Below are positions 9,244 to 19,484 of a stretch of 64,000 nt of DNA, in pieces. Source of the DNA: Clostridia bacterium (GTDB lineage: Bacteria > Bacillota > Clostridia > Christensenellales > Borkfalkiaceae); contig JAGHJS010000088.1 of the NCBI GenBank assembly GCA_017886545.1, positions 31,404-95,403 of the forward strand, read 5' to 3'. A program made the translations under genes and the position numbers. Position 1 is the stretch's first letter. Each line of letters begins with the position of its first letter. The notes beneath the pieces were generated by a model. That model worked only from the letters and a program-made list of their open reading frames with translations, was not told where the DNA came from and did not search any database.

Positions 9244-9741
9244 TCAGCTCTCTGCGCCGAACGTTTTCAGCGTTTCGGAAAGGAGCAGGTAAAAGGTATC
9301 CGCCGCCTCGCCGACATACGCCGCAAGCCGCTCTTTTGCGCCCGCCTCGTCCGTTTCGATCGCCTCGGCAAGCGCCTCCGCCTCCTCGGCGGAGAGGGTG
9401 ATATACCCCGCCAGCACGCTCTGCACGCACGCCGCTTTCACGCTCACGCCCTTATCGGTACGGGCGAGCAGGACGTGCAGCGCCGTGGCGAACGCGCCGC
9501 AGGTCAGCCCCTCGGCAAGCGCGCTCTCCGCCGCCGCGTCGCAGACCCCGAACAGGATCAGGCGATAGGCGGCGTACAGCACCGTGCCCAGCGCAAAGGG
9601 CAGGAACGCCTGCACCTTCGCGCCCGCCTTTTTGAGGAGGGTCTTTTGCAGAAGCAGCGAAACGCCCCATGCCGCAAGCCCGAACAGCAGCACATCCGCC
9701 TTGAACTGCCGCAGATAGGAAACAAACCCGACAAGATCCAT
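9244..9741 (-). CDS. Hypothetical membrane protein
   Basis: MDLVGFVSYLRQFKADVLLFGLAAWGVSLLL...; SD-like GGAGG upstream of ATG at 9741. Confidence 0.55.
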   Translation of the reverse strand: MDLVGFVSYLRQFKADVLLFGLAAWGVSLLLQKTLLKKAGAKVQAFLPFALGTVLYAAYRLILFGVCDAAAESALAEGLTCGAFATALHVLLARTDKGVSVKAACVQSVLAGYITLSAEEAEALAEAIETDEAGAKERLAAYVGEAADTFYLLLSETLKTFGAES

Positions 9742-9895
9742 ACAGCTTTTTCCTCCGAGTTTTTCCCGCCGCAATTCCAGTATACCACGCGCCTGCCCGC
9801 AAAACCAAGGGTAGGCGCCATTTTTTTGCGTAGTAGAGCGCCCCGCCCGTTTTTCGTCTTGCGCCGCTCCCTCCGCACCCATCCCTCTTGCCCGC

Positions 9896-10085
9896 GCCGT
9901 GCCCTTCTATCGCCCGCCGCTCTCCTTTTGCCGCGCCGAACCTCTCTGCCGCCCTGCCTGCACCGCCCCGCGCCTTCCGCCATGCCGCCGCTCTCCTTTT
10001 GCCGCGCCGAGCCTCTCTTCTGCCGCCCTGCCCGCACCGCCCCCGCGCCTTCCGCCATGCCGCCGCCCTCCTGCGCGCGGCGGCG
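9896..10085. repeat. Degenerate about 71-75 nt tandem repeat (about 2.5 copies), strongly pyrimidine-rich on + strand
   Basis: CTCTCCTTTTGCCGCGCCGA(A/G)CCTCTC...GCCTTCCGCCATGCCGCC repeated at 9920 and 9991, partial at about 10047. Confidence 0.7.
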
Positions 10086-10120
10086 CTTATAAAAACAGAA
10101 ATCCTGCGCATGCTTGTTGC

Positions 10121-11593
10121 GTGGATAAGTCGGCAAAAAAACTCGGGACGAAACTTCCGGACAACGTAAAACTGCTCAAAGACATCCTTCCCGCGGAGGA
10201 TGTGCTCGTGTATACCTTCCGCACCGCGGACGGGAAGAGCTGTGCGGCGGTGTATACGGACGGCATCACGGATAAGGAAAGCCTCGGCGAACTTGCGGCA
10301 AAGCCCCTAACGCTTGCCAAAGCGCCGAAGAGCCGCGAGGAGGCGAAAAAGCTCCTCTACTTCCCCGAAATGAAGGACGCGGACGACGCGGAGAGCGCAG
10401 CAAGCGAGATCTTAGCAGGCAACCCTGCCCTGCTCATCGACGGCATTGCGGGCGCGGTCGTGCTCGGCACAAAAAAGATCGCCGTGCGCGCCGTCACGGA
10501 ACCGCAGACGGCGATCACCGTCAAAGGTCCGCGCGAAGGGTTCATCGAGGACATAAAGACGAACATGGGGCTGGTGCGGCGGCGCATCAAGAGCCCCGCC
10601 CTGCGGCTGGACACGCAGAAGGTCGGCAAGTACAGCAAGACGGTGGTGAGCGTGGTCTACCTCGAGGGCATCACCGACGCGCGCATCGTGGAGGAGATCA
10701 AAGAGCGCATCGCCGCCGTGGAGATCGACGGCGTGCCCGACTCTTCGTACATCGCGCAGTTCCTCGCCAAAAAGCCGTACTCCCTTTTCAAACAGGTCGG
10801 CACGACGGAGAAGCCGGACGTGTTCTGCGCCAAACTTCTGGAAGGGCGCGCGGGCGTGCTGGTGGACGGTTCGCCCATCGCGCTGACCCTGCCGTATATG
10901 CTCAGCGAGGATTTTCAGAGCGCGCAGGACTACTTTGTTTCGCCATACCGTGCGACCATCACCCGCCTTCTGCGCCTTGCGGCGGTGTGCATCGCGCTGT
11001 TTCTGCCCGCCTTTTACGTGGCGGCGCAGCTGTTCAAATTACAGCTTCTGCCCTTTGCGCTGCTCATGACCATATCGGGCGGCATCCAGGGCATCCCCCT
11101 TTCGCCCAGCCTGGAATTGTTTTTCCTTCTGGTCGTTTTAGAGATCCTTATCGAGGCGAGCGTGCGCATGCCGAAATACGTAGCGCTCGCGCTCTCTGTC
11201 ATCGGCGCGCTCGTGCTGGGCGATACGGCGGTCAAAGCGGGGCTTGTTTCTTCGCCCGCGATCATCATCGTGGCGCTTTCGGGCATCGCGGCGTACACCG
11301 TTCCCGACCTGACGGGCACCCTGTCGGTCGTGCGCATCGCCTTCGTCATCGTGGCGGGGAGCATCGGCACCTACGGCATTTTGCTGCTGACGGCGCTCAT
11401 CCTCTATTACCTGCTCTCTTCGGACGGATACGGCACGCCGCTGCTCGCGCCCTTTTCGCCGCTCATCCGCCGCGATCTGAAAGACAGCCTGCTCAAAACG
11501 GACATCTATTCGCTGCGCAGCCGCCCCGCTGTGTTCCGCGGCAAAAACAAGACGCGGCTGAAAGTCAGAAACAGGAGAAAGGACAATGGATAA
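10121..11593 (+). CDS. gerA: Spore germination protein GerA family (GTG start likely)
   Basis: GITD.., MGLVRRRIKSPALRLDT, LPYMLSEDFQSAQDYF, GGIQGIPLSPSLE; multiple TM; followed by GerB/GerC homologues. Confidence 0.85.
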   Translation: MDKSAKKLGTKLPDNVKLLKDILPAEDVLVYTFRTADGKSCAAVYTDGITDKESLGELAAKPLTLAKAPKSREEAKKLLYFPEMKDADDAESAASEILAGNPALLIDGIAGAVVLGTKKIAVRAVTEPQTAITVKGPREGFIEDIKTNMGLVRRRIKSPALRLDTQKVGKYSKTVVSVVYLEGITDARIVEEIKERIAAVEIDGVPDSSYIAQFLAKKPYSLFKQVGTTEKPDVFCAKLLEGRAGVLVDGSPIALTLPYMLSEDFQSAQDYFVSPYRATITRLLRLAAVCIALFLPAFYVAAQLFKLQLLPFALLMTISGGIQGIPLSPSLELFFLLVVLEILIEASVRMPKYVALALSVIGALVLGDTAVKAGLVSSPAIIIVALSGIAAYTVPDLTGTLSVVRIAFVIVAGSIGTYGILLLTALILYYLLSSDGYGTPLLAPFSPLIRRDLKDSLLKTDIYSLRSRPAVFRGKNKTRLKVRNRRKDNG

Positions 11594-12764
11594 ACTCAAA
11601 CTGCGGCAGATCTGCTTTCTGTTTGCGGCGGTGCTGCCCGTCGCAAAGCTCATCATCTACCCATCCACGCTCTCGTATTACGCAAAAAACGACCTGCTCC
11701 TCTCTGCCGGGCTGAACTTTCTGGCTGAGGGGATCGTCATCGCGCTCGTGATGTGGCTCTCCTCGCGGACGGACCGCACGCTGTTCGACCTGCTGCGGTA
11801 CACCTTCGGCGAAGTGGCGGCGAAAACGCTGTACGTGCTTTTGGCGCTCTTCCTGCTTTTTTCCGCCGCACTGCCCGTGCTTGAACAGAAAATCTTCGTC
11901 ATGCAGGTACTGTACGAGAACGTGCCGTCCCTCCTTTCCTTCACCCCGTTTTTCGCGGTATGCTGTTTCGCATGCGTCAAAGGGCTGAAAACGATCGGCA
12001 GGATCGCCGACATCTCTCTCCCCGTTTTCGCGCTCGCGTTTACGGCGCTCATCCTGCTCGCCCTTCCGCACGCCGATTTCGGCGCATTGCAGCCGGCGGG
12101 CGCGGCAGGCGTGCGCGGCATTTTTACGGGAAGCCTGTTCGGGCTGCCCTGGTTCACCGAATGCCTGTTCCCGCTGCTCTTCCTCGGGCATTTCAGGTAC
12201 GAAAAAGGAGGGATGTGGAAAGTGCTTGCCGCGTTCGCCGCTGGGGCGGGAGCGGTCCTGCTGTATCTCGCCGTATTTTACGGGATCTTTGAAGAACTGT
12301 CCATCCTGTCGCAGTACCCGCTGGCTCATATCGCAAAATATTCGACGATCTATACCACGCTCGGGCGCGCGGACTTCCTCTTTATCTTTTCGATCGCGCT
12401 CGTCTGTATCTTTTACCTGTGCATCCCCGTACAGCTGAGCGTGCACTGCTTCCGCAAAGCGTTCCCGCACCTTGCGCCCGTTTTCCCCGCGGCCGGAGCA
12501 AATCTTCTGCTCCTCGTGCTGGCGATCGTATTCAACTACTCTTTCAATGCCGTGCAGACGTTCATGATGCGGTACGCCTTCCCCGTCTTTTTGCTGTTCT
12601 GCTATGTGCTGCCGCTTTTGAGCCTGCTTCTGCGGAAAAAACCGAAAGCGGGGCGCGGCACGCCGGAACAGAACGCAAAGGCGGCGCGTAAAAAAACGGC
12701 GCGCCGAAGGGCTGCGCGCATTGCCCGCCTCCTGCGGCGGCAGGAAAGGAGGGAGCATGAATAA
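11586..12764 (+). CDS. gerB: Spore germination protein GerB family (APC-type membrane protein)
   Basis: Polytopic protein overlapping gerA end; operon position. Confidence 0.8.
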   Translation: MDKLKLRQICFLFAAVLPVAKLIIYPSTLSYYAKNDLLLSAGLNFLAEGIVIALVMWLSSRTDRTLFDLLRYTFGEVAAKTLYVLLALFLLFSAALPVLEQKIFVMQVLYENVPSLLSFTPFFAVCCFACVKGLKTIGRIADISLPVFALAFTALILLALPHADFGALQPAGAAGVRGIFTGSLFGLPWFTECLFPLLFLGHFRYEKGGMWKVLAAFAAGAGAVLLYLAVFYGIFEELSILSQYPLAHIAKYSTIYTTLGRADFLFIFSIALVCIFYLCIPVQLSVHCFRKAFPHLAPVFPAAGANLLLLVLAIVFNYSFNAVQTFMMRYAFPVFLLFCYVLPLLSLLLRKKPKAGRGTPEQNAKAARKKTARRRAARIARLLRRQERREHE

Positions 12765-13977
12765 ATTCTGGTCATGGGTCTTCCTTATCGCCGCGGGCGC
12801 GCTCGTCCTGCTGTTCTTTTCCAACGATTTCGGGCTGATCGACATCCAGAAAACGGCGATCGTCGCCGCGATCGGCATCGACCGCTCGGAAGAAGCAGAG
12901 GGGCGCTGGAGCGTCACCGCGCAGATCGCCGTGCCCGACGCAAACGCGAACAAGGCGAGCAACGTGAGCATCCCCTCCGCCGAAACGGTGGGTGCAGGCA
13001 TCGCCGAAGTCAACCGCAAAACGGGCTGGTACCCCACCCTCGTGCACTGCCGCCTGATCCTGCTCGGCGAAGACGTTGCCGAAGGCGACGTCTTCCGCGT
13101 GCTCGGGTATTTCCTGCGCAGCGAGTTCGTGGAAGATTCCTGCCTGGTCGCCGTCTGCGAAGGGCGCGCGCAGGAGATGCTCGGGGCGAGTTCGCCCGTC
13201 GGCGAATTGACGACGATGGCGATCGCGAAAGTGCTTTCGTCCGAAGCGCAGAAGACGGGGCTCGTATGCGTGACCAACCTGCGCGACTTCGCCAAAGGCT
13301 ATTATTCTGCGGCAAAAAGCGGCTATCTCCCCTTTCTCGCCCGCCTGCCCGAAGCGGAAAGCGGCGGACCTTCGGAGGGCGGAGGCGGTTCCGCGGACGG
13401 CGGGCAGACAGGCGGAAGTGCTTCGGGCGGCAGCGGGCAAAGCGGGTCGGGCGGGAACGCGGACGTGTTCGACGCCTCTAAGACGATGCTTTTTTACGAA
13501 GGAAAACGCGCCGCCGTGCTCGAAGCCGCAGAAACGCTCGCGTTCAACCTTGCGGAAACCTCGACGGATTTCGCGTTCGGCGAAGTCGTTGCCGAAGAGA
13601 ACGGCGAACCCGTCACGTTCAGCCTGAAAATGAAGATCTCGCAGAAGTCCCGCGCACTCGCGCTGGAAGGCGGCGTACCGATATGTTCGTTCCGTATCCG
13701 CGCAAACGCGCAGATCGCCGATGCGGACACGGCGGCGGGCTTGGATGAGGCGGCAAAAAAGACGATCGTGCCGGGCAGCGTACTGCGCGCAGCCGAACGG
13801 GAATTTGAAGAACAGCTGACGGCGATCCTGAAAAAATGCGCGGACAGCGGCTGCGATCTGTTCGGGCTGAAACAGGCGCTGTACCGCAATTTCCCGCGCG
13901 AATACGACGCGTATGAAAAAACGCTCCTTTCCTCCGCCCGTGCGGCGTACGACATACGGTTCAGCACACTGCACTGA
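12757..13977 (+). CDS. gerC: Spore germination protein GerC family (Ger(x)C)
   Basis: QKTAIVAAIGIDRSEE..., VEDSCLVAVCEGRAQEML, AAKSGYLPFLARL; SD AGGAGGG. Confidence 0.8.
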   Translation: MNKFWSWVFLIAAGALVLLFFSNDFGLIDIQKTAIVAAIGIDRSEEAEGRWSVTAQIAVPDANANKASNVSIPSAETVGAGIAEVNRKTGWYPTLVHCRLILLGEDVAEGDVFRVLGYFLRSEFVEDSCLVAVCEGRAQEMLGASSPVGELTTMAIAKVLSSEAQKTGLVCVTNLRDFAKGYYSAAKSGYLPFLARLPEAESGGPSEGGGGSADGGQTGGSASGGSGQSGSGGNADVFDASKTMLFYEGKRAAVLEAAETLAFNLAETSTDFAFGEVVAEENGEPVTFSLKMKISQKSRALALEGGVPICSFRIRANAQIADADTAAGLDEAAKKTIVPGSVLRAAEREFEEQLTAILKKCADSGCDLFGLKQALYRNFPREYDAYEKTLLSSARAAYDIRFSTLH

Positions 13978-14156
13978 CGCCGCCCTCCGCCCTCCTCGGC
14001 GTGTCGAAGGGGTCGCGCGCCGTGTTCGTCCGTTCCGGAGCATTTAAAGATCCTCTCTGCAAATTCGGAGTATTCAAAGCCATCCGCAACTGATCCGGAA
14101 CGTTCGGAGACCTTTATTGCAACTTCGGAGTATTCAAAATCATGCACAACAAAATT

Positions 14157-14261
14157 GCGTCCTGCGGCAAAGCCGCAGGACGCGCTCTTTTTCTTTTTTC
14201 CGATACCCTCTTCCGCTATCCTTATAAGAGCGGACAACGGACCTCTTTACGCTTCCGTGCC
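14157..14261. repeat. Dispersed 3' module copy 1: terminator hairpin plus about 75 bp conserved sequence
   Basis: GCGTCCTGCGGC-AAA-GCCGCAGGACGC GCTCTTTTTCTTTTTTCC...AGAGCGGACAACGGACCTCTTTACGCTTCCGTGCC; nearly identical to 25044-25145. Confidence 0.85.
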
Positions 14262-17200
14262 TTCTCCCGCGTTCGCTGTCAGCGTCGTAAGGCAGCCCTT
14301 GTTCAGGGCGAACCCGCTGTCCAGCGTCCACACGTGCGTATCGAAGGTTGCAAGCATCGCCGCATTCGCCTCGGAGAACGCCGCAAAGTCGGTCGCAAGG
14401 GCGTTGGTGGTGGTGTAGCTTTCCGTTTCATCTTTACCGACGAGCCCATGTGTAGCAGCGTCTGCCGCCATATACACATTATTCTGCCCTGCGCTGCTCG
14501 CACGAACAACGCCGGCAATACCGCCTTCGCGGGTACCGTTCGATTGGGAGAGCGTACCGACAAATACGTTGTTGCACAGCGTACCGTAATTTTCATAGAC
14601 GATACCGCCAATATGAGTAACACCGCTGACCGCAACATTCACATAGCAGTTTTCAATCAAGCCGTCGTTGCCCTTGGCAATACCGCCAATATACTGACCA
14701 CCATCCGCCGTAGACGTAACAACACCTTGCAAGCCGAGGTTACGGACGATCGCATCTTCTTCTACATTGACGATAAAACCACCGTTGTTTCCGGGAACCC
14801 TTATATCAAAGTTGGAAACGGTGTAGCCGTTGCCGTCCAGAACGCCCGTAAATTCGCCGAAATACGCCGATTCACGCACTTCGTTTTCGCAGTCGATATC
14901 GGCGGTCAGGGCGTACCACCCCGCGTTATCCGCGCCTGCCGCTTTGAGCTGGGCATGGTCGGCAATGCCGTAGTACACGCCGATGGTCACTTTCTGTTCA
15001 AAGCGCGCCGTGCTGTAACTATACACAAAGGTGAAGGTAATGTTGCCATAGGTATTGGCGCTCGCCGTAAAGGTCACGCGCCCGTTCCATGCATCGAGGT
15101 TGACTTCCCCTTCCTCGGTCGAGGTCGTGGTAAAGGTGAACGCGTCCAAAAGCAGCGCTTCGTTAAAGTTCACCGTCCAGCCGCCGTCCGCATACGGAAT
15201 GACGATCGCGCCGACCTTCGGCGTTACGGCAAAGGCCGTGGGAACGGGGTCGTCGGAAGGATCTTCCACGACGGAGATCGTCGTCTGCGCCTGCACCGTC
15301 ACGTCCCCTTCCGTGTAGAAGAAAGTCGCGGCGACCGCATCCCCGACGGTGCTCGTATCAACGGTAACGGAGGTCGGGTTGACCGTATCCTGCGAGCCGT
15401 CCGAATAGATGACGGTCAGCTCCACGGTGTTGAGCGCAAGCTGCCCGCCCTGGTATACTTCAATGTTCTGCGTCGCCACGGTTGCGGAAACGGGAACGGG
15501 ATCCGCAAGGGTAATGACAAGGCTCTGCGAATACCCCCAATTTCCGTTGTGAATAGCAAGCGTAAACGTACCCGTAGTAAGCCCTGTTGCAGCTCCCTCT
15601 GCAAACCCGATCGTGAGCACCCCATCGGAAACGGAAATGGCAAACGTCTCAAGGCTGACGCCGAGCGCTTCGCCCCCGTACACCGCATAGGTCAGCTCGG
15701 GCTCTGCCGCGATGGCAAGTTCGAGCGTGCCGCCGATGGGAAGGGTGAAGTCGTCCGCAGGGATATAAATATAATTGTTGTTCGTGTAGACGGTGCCGAC
15801 GCCCTCGTAGTACTTCCAGCCGTCGATCGCAGTGAGTTCGGCGATCTCTTCCCTTTCGGTAGAGATATGCGCATTGACCGCGTCGATCTGCACGATATCG
15901 CTGTAATTGCTGTTCGTACCATGCCAGCCAAATACCTGCGCATCCGTTCCGGCGGACGAATCATATGTGCTCAAAAAGCTGACGGCATTGCTGATCGTGC
16001 CCAGATTGACGGCCGTCAGCCCGCCGTGCCTGTGCTGCACATAAAGGTTGTTGTTCTCTTCGACCACAACATTTTCGATCGTGCCCTGGTTGAACGCCGC
16101 AAGCAGCGCGCAGTCCTGCCAGCCATGGATGCTGATGTTGCGCAGCGTAAGGTTTTTGACCACACCGTCTGTGCCGACCCAGCCGAACAAGGCAAATGCA
16201 TATGCCGACGAAAGCTCACTCTCGATCGCAACATTCATAAGGGCATAGCCGTTGCCGTCAAACACGCCCGTGAAGGCGGTGCCTGCAACAGACGTACCGG
16301 CTCCTGCGGTTTCGATTTTGCTTCCGGCGTCGGAAGAGATCTGCGTGAGCGGAGCTTCGCCGATCAATGCGCCCTCTGTACGGCCGGCGAGCAGCCCGCC
16401 TTCGCCGTCAAAATCATATCCCGAAAAATCAATGCTCTGCCGCAGGATATAGTACCCGTTCAGGCGGTCGTTGATCGCCATAAAGCCTGCCGCGTCCGAA
16501 ACATACGTCGCGCGGATGACGCGCACAAAGTTCGTCGTGCCGCCCTCCAGATCGACGCGGAACACCTTGACGTACTCGTCCGTGCCGAACGCGTCGTTGC
16601 CGATCGCGTTTCCGCTGAACGCAGCGGCGTTGCCGTCGAGGTCGGTCACCGCCGTAACGGTGCCGCTCGCCGCGACCGCATAGCTGCCGTCTGCCGCATC
16701 GTACTCGCCGATCATCTCGGTGATCGCCTCGATATCCGCTTCGGCACGGCGCTCGACGGTGTAGGTCAGCTCGTCGTAGAGGGTGACGCCCTCCTCGGTG
16801 TAACTGATGCGGATGGTGTGGCTGCCCGCGGTCATGTCCGCCGTCTCTTCGCCGTCATAGGTGACGGTGCAGTCGGTAAGATCAACCGCGGCGCTCTCCT
16901 TGCCCGCCGTGTACGAGGCGGTAACGGTCACGCCCGAAAGGTCGGGCGCCTGTGCGCGCTCGTCCAGATAGTACAGCGTTTTCGTGAACCCCGTAACTTC
17001 CAGCGCGGAGAGCACGGGGGTATCGGGTACCGTATAGGTGACAGAATTGCTCGCGGGGCTGTTTACATAATTTGTGCCCGCTTCTGCATTCGCCACGACG
17101 GTCACCGTATAGTCGCCGGGCGTCGTTTCGGTTATAGTGTAACTCGTTCCCGTAACGGGCGCCTGCGCCGTGCCGTTGACCGTAACGGTATAGCTGACGG

Positions 17201-17624
17201 CATGTTCAACCGCATCCCAGCTGACCACATTGCCGTCAAGTTCGATGACCGGCGCGGCAAGCGGGTACGTCTGCTCGACGGTATACGTCACCGTATTGCT
17301 CCGCACGCTGTCGGTATAGGCGGCGTTGGTCGAGTTCGCGATCACATAGATCGTGTAACTGCCCGCCTCCGTCATTGTGAGCGTATAGCTCGTGCCCGTT
17401 ACGGACGTGCCGTCGTCATTGACGTAGACGGTGTAAGACGTCGCGCCCGAAACAGCCTCCCAGCTGACCACATTGCCGTCAAGTTCAATGACCGGCGCGG
17501 AAAGGGGCGTCGCTTCGGGACCCTGCCCCTCTTCCTCCGCACACGCCGTGAACACCGCAAAGGCGCAGCACAGCAGCGCGACAAGCATCAAAGGCAGCAA
17601 CAAAAATCGTTTTGCACTTTTCAT
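14247..17624 (-). CDS. Large surface lipoprotein with fibronectin-like/Ig-like domains and GLUG-type motifs
   Basis: Lipobox FTAC; two APVIELDGNVVSW(E/D)AV repeats; GGIAKGNDGLIENCYV / GGIVYENYGTLCNNVFV. Confidence 0.8.
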   Translation of the reverse strand: MKSAKRFLLLPLMLVALLCCAFAVFTACAEEEGQGPEATPLSAPVIELDGNVVSWEAVSGATSYTVYVNDDGTSVTGTSYTLTMTEAGSYTIYVIANSTNAAYTDSVRSNTVTYTVEQTYPLAAPVIELDGNVVSWDAVEHAVSYTVTVNGTAQAPVTGTSYTITETTPGDYTVTVVANAEAGTNYVNSPASNSVTYTVPDTPVLSALEVTGFTKTLYYLDERAQAPDLSGVTVTASYTAGKESAAVDLTDCTVTYDGEETADMTAGSHTIRISYTEEGVTLYDELTYTVERRAEADIEAITEMIGEYDAADGSYAVAASGTVTAVTDLDGNAAAFSGNAIGNDAFGTDEYVKVFRVDLEGGTTNFVRVIRATYVSDAAGFMAINDRLNGYYILRQSIDFSGYDFDGEGGLLAGRTEGALIGEAPLTQISSDAGSKIETAGAGTSVAGTAFTGVFDGNGYALMNVAIESELSSAYAFALFGWVGTDGVVKNLTLRNISIHGWQDCALLAAFNQGTIENVVVEENNNLYVQHRHGGLTAVNLGTISNAVSFLSTYDSSAGTDAQVFGWHGTNSNYSDIVQIDAVNAHISTEREEIAELTAIDGWKYYEGVGTVYTNNNYIYIPADDFTLPIGGTLELAIAAEPELTYAVYGGEALGVSLETFAISVSDGVLTIGFAEGAATGLTTGTFTLAIHNGNWGYSQSLVITLADPVPVSATVATQNIEVYQGGQLALNTVELTVIYSDGSQDTVNPTSVTVDTSTVGDAVAATFFYTEGDVTVQAQTTISVVEDPSDDPVPTAFAVTPKVGAIVIPYADGGWTVNFNEALLLDAFTFTTTSTEEGEVNLDAWNGRVTFTASANTYGNITFTFVYSYSTARFEQKVTIGVYYGIADHAQLKAAGADNAGWYALTADIDCENEVRESAYFGEFTGVLDGNGYTVSNFDIRVPGNNGGFIVNVEEDAIVRNLGLQGVVTSTADGGQYIGGIAKGNDGLIENCYVNVAVSGVTHIGGIVYENYGTLCNNVFVGTLSQSNGTREGGIAGVVRASSAGQNNVYMAADAATHGLVGKDETESYTTTNALATDFAAFSEANAAMLATFDTHVWTLDSGFALNKGCLTTLTANAGEGTEA

Positions 17625-17669
17625 GCCTGCTCTTTCCCTCCTTTCGTGAAAAGATTTTTCTGTATCTGT

Positions 17670-17721
17670 ATTATAGCACACCACGCGCCATACTTCAAGT
17701 ATTTTTTAACTTTATTAAAAA
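17670..17721 (-). promoter_or_regulatory. sigA-type promoter with upstream palindrome (putative ROK operator)
   Basis: Minus strand TTGAAG-17-TATAAT; + strand TTTTTAA-CTTTA-TTAAAAA at 17703-17721. Confidence 0.6.
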
Positions 17722-17890
17722 TTTTATAGAAAATTTTTTTCATCTTGTAAAATTTATTTTGCATCTTTTTTACAAATTTTAGAAATATATCACTTACATA
17801 TGCATATTTACTCTTTTTGTTGCTTTTTTCGATTCAATATTTTTAACATATTTAAAAATAGCGGGCGACACAATATCGCCCGCATAAGAA

Positions 17891-17926
17891 TGCGACCGCC
17901 CCGCCGCAAGCGGCGGGGCGGTCGCA
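17891..17926 (-). terminator. Perfect 16-bp stem-loop downstream of ROK gene
   Basis: TGCGACCGCCCCGCCG-CAAG-CGGCGGGGCGGTCGCA; only a weak T tract. Confidence 0.5.
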
Positions 17927-18027
17927 CAGTGAAGAAGAAAGAACGAACGCCTGCTATGCAAGGATATGCACCGCGCCATCCTGCCGCGCCGAAACCGCGC
18001 CAAGGCGAACGCAACAGCGTCACACAG

Positions 18028-19158
18028 TCAGGAAACGGAGGCGAGGAAGGCGCGCACACCCTCCGATGCTGTGCCGTAGACGGTCGCGTCCTCCCCCAGC
18101 GAAGACGCTACGACCTTCGCCCCGTTGAGCGAGGCGGCTACTTCCGCGTTCACTGCGTTCAGGTACTCCTCCCCGAACTGCACCACCCTACCCGAAAGCA
18201 CGATGGTGGAAATATCCAAAAGCTCTACAATGTCGCGGATCTTTTTGCCGAGGCAATGCGCCGTTTCGTTGATATAGCTGCGCGCCGCCTCATCCTCGCG
18301 GTACAGGCGGACGATGTCCGCCGTATGCAGCTTTTCGCCAGCGTGTTCGGAAAAATACTTTTTTAGGACGCGAAGCGAAACAAATTCATCGAGTACATCG
18401 CTGCAACCGCGAAAGTCCGCGCGCATCAGACCGATCTCGCCCGCAAATCCCTGTTCGCCGCAATACAGCCCGCCGCCGAGTACGATCGCGCCGCCGATGC
18501 CCTCGTCGACATAGGCAAGCACGCCGTTCTGCACCCCTTTGAGCGCACCGACATTCATCTCGCCCCTGGCGGCGCTGTCGATGTCGTTGGAGATGCGCAC
18601 GGGCACGCCGAACTGCTTTTCGAACAGGCGCACGATGCCGTTTCCTTCGCCGAAGATACTTTCATCGAATTGCGGCGAAAGCTGCAATTCGCCCGTGCCG
18701 CTGTTCACCCTGCCCGGCACCGAAAAATTGACGCCGACCAGCGGTACCGCGGCGCAGCGCGGCGCGGCGAGCAGTTCCTTTGCCTTGCTCACGAGGTCGA
18801 CCAGCATAGACAGATCATATTTTGCCGCACGCATACTTTCGCGCGCAAGAATATTCATGCGCATATCGCTGACCACAATGGTGGCGTAATAGTTTGCCAG
18901 TACGACGGAGAGGAGCGCGCCGCATCCGGCGTTAAACGTGTAATAGACGGGCGGCCTGCCGTACCCGCTTCTCTTTTCGCCCGCCGTGCGGCAGATGTAG
19001 CCGTCGCGGAGCAATCCGCCGAGAATGGTCGAAAGCGAGGCGTTGCTCAGACTGAGCTTTCTGGCGAGCATCGTCGCCGAACAGTCTTCCGCAATGAGCG
19101 TTTCGAGGATGGCTTTTCTGTTGATCTCGCGAATATAACTTTGATTTTTACCGACCAT
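18028..19158 (-). CDS. ROK-family transcriptional regulator (NagC/XylR-like)
   Basis: N-terminal winged HTH (LSLSNASLSTILGGLLRDGYI), ROK motifs YVDEGIGGAIVLGGGLYCGEQGFAGEIG. Confidence 0.88.
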   Translation of the reverse strand: MVGKNQSYIREINRKAILETLIAEDCSATMLARKLSLSNASLSTILGGLLRDGYICRTAGEKRSGYGRPPVYYTFNAGCGALLSVVLANYYATIVVSDMRMNILARESMRAAKYDLSMLVDLVSKAKELLAAPRCAAVPLVGVNFSVPGRVNSGTGELQLSPQFDESIFGEGNGIVRLFEKQFGVPVRISNDIDSAARGEMNVGALKGVQNGVLAYVDEGIGGAIVLGGGLYCGEQGFAGEIGLMRADFRGCSDVLDEFVSLRVLKKYFSEHAGEKLHTADIVRLYREDEAARSYINETAHCLGKKIRDIVELLDISTIVLSGRVVQFGEEYLNAVNAEVAASLNGAKVVASSLGEDATVYGTASEGVRAFLASVS

Positions 19159-19269
19159 ATAGCACCGCTCTCTCCCTGTTTTGCTGCGGCACACCGCCCC
19201 ATCCGAAAGCGTGAGCGCATGCGTCCTTTGTGTTGTGTTCCCTTTTAGCATAGCACAAATTCCGCATTT

Positions 19270-19296
19270 TGTCAATATTTTTTAATTTAGTTAAAA
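19270..19296 (-). promoter_or_regulatory. ROK gene -35 and upstream palindrome
   Basis: Minus strand TTGACA-17-TATGCT; + strand TTTTAA-TTTAG-TTAAAA at 19280-19296. Confidence 0.55.
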
Positions 19297-19484
19297 TATA
19301 TACCCCGCAAAAAAACGCACCTCCACTCCGCAGCGGAGCATTCCGTCCCTCCAATGACACCCCTTTCCCTTCCGTAAAGCGCCTCTGCAACGCGCCCACC
19401 CATGCTTACACAAGCTGCCGCCGCATGAAAATACAACGTGATCCGCCTTGTTTCTGATTTTTTTCGCAAATTTTCTTTCTGGCC

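Noticed and set aside
9899-10120. N-terminal extension of the gerA ORF
   Set aside because: Encodes Pro/Arg/Cys-rich translation of the minisatellite; GTG at 10121 gives a normal GerA N-terminus
9452-10136. Overlapping minus ORFs rich in Arg/Gly/Ala
   Set aside because: Products of the purine-rich minisatellite strand, no plausible protein features
14142-17729. 1195-aa + strand ORF
   Set aside because: Full antisense shadow of the 14247-17624 lipoprotein; Arg/His-rich translation without family motifs; arises from scarcity of TTA/CTA/TCA codons in the real frame
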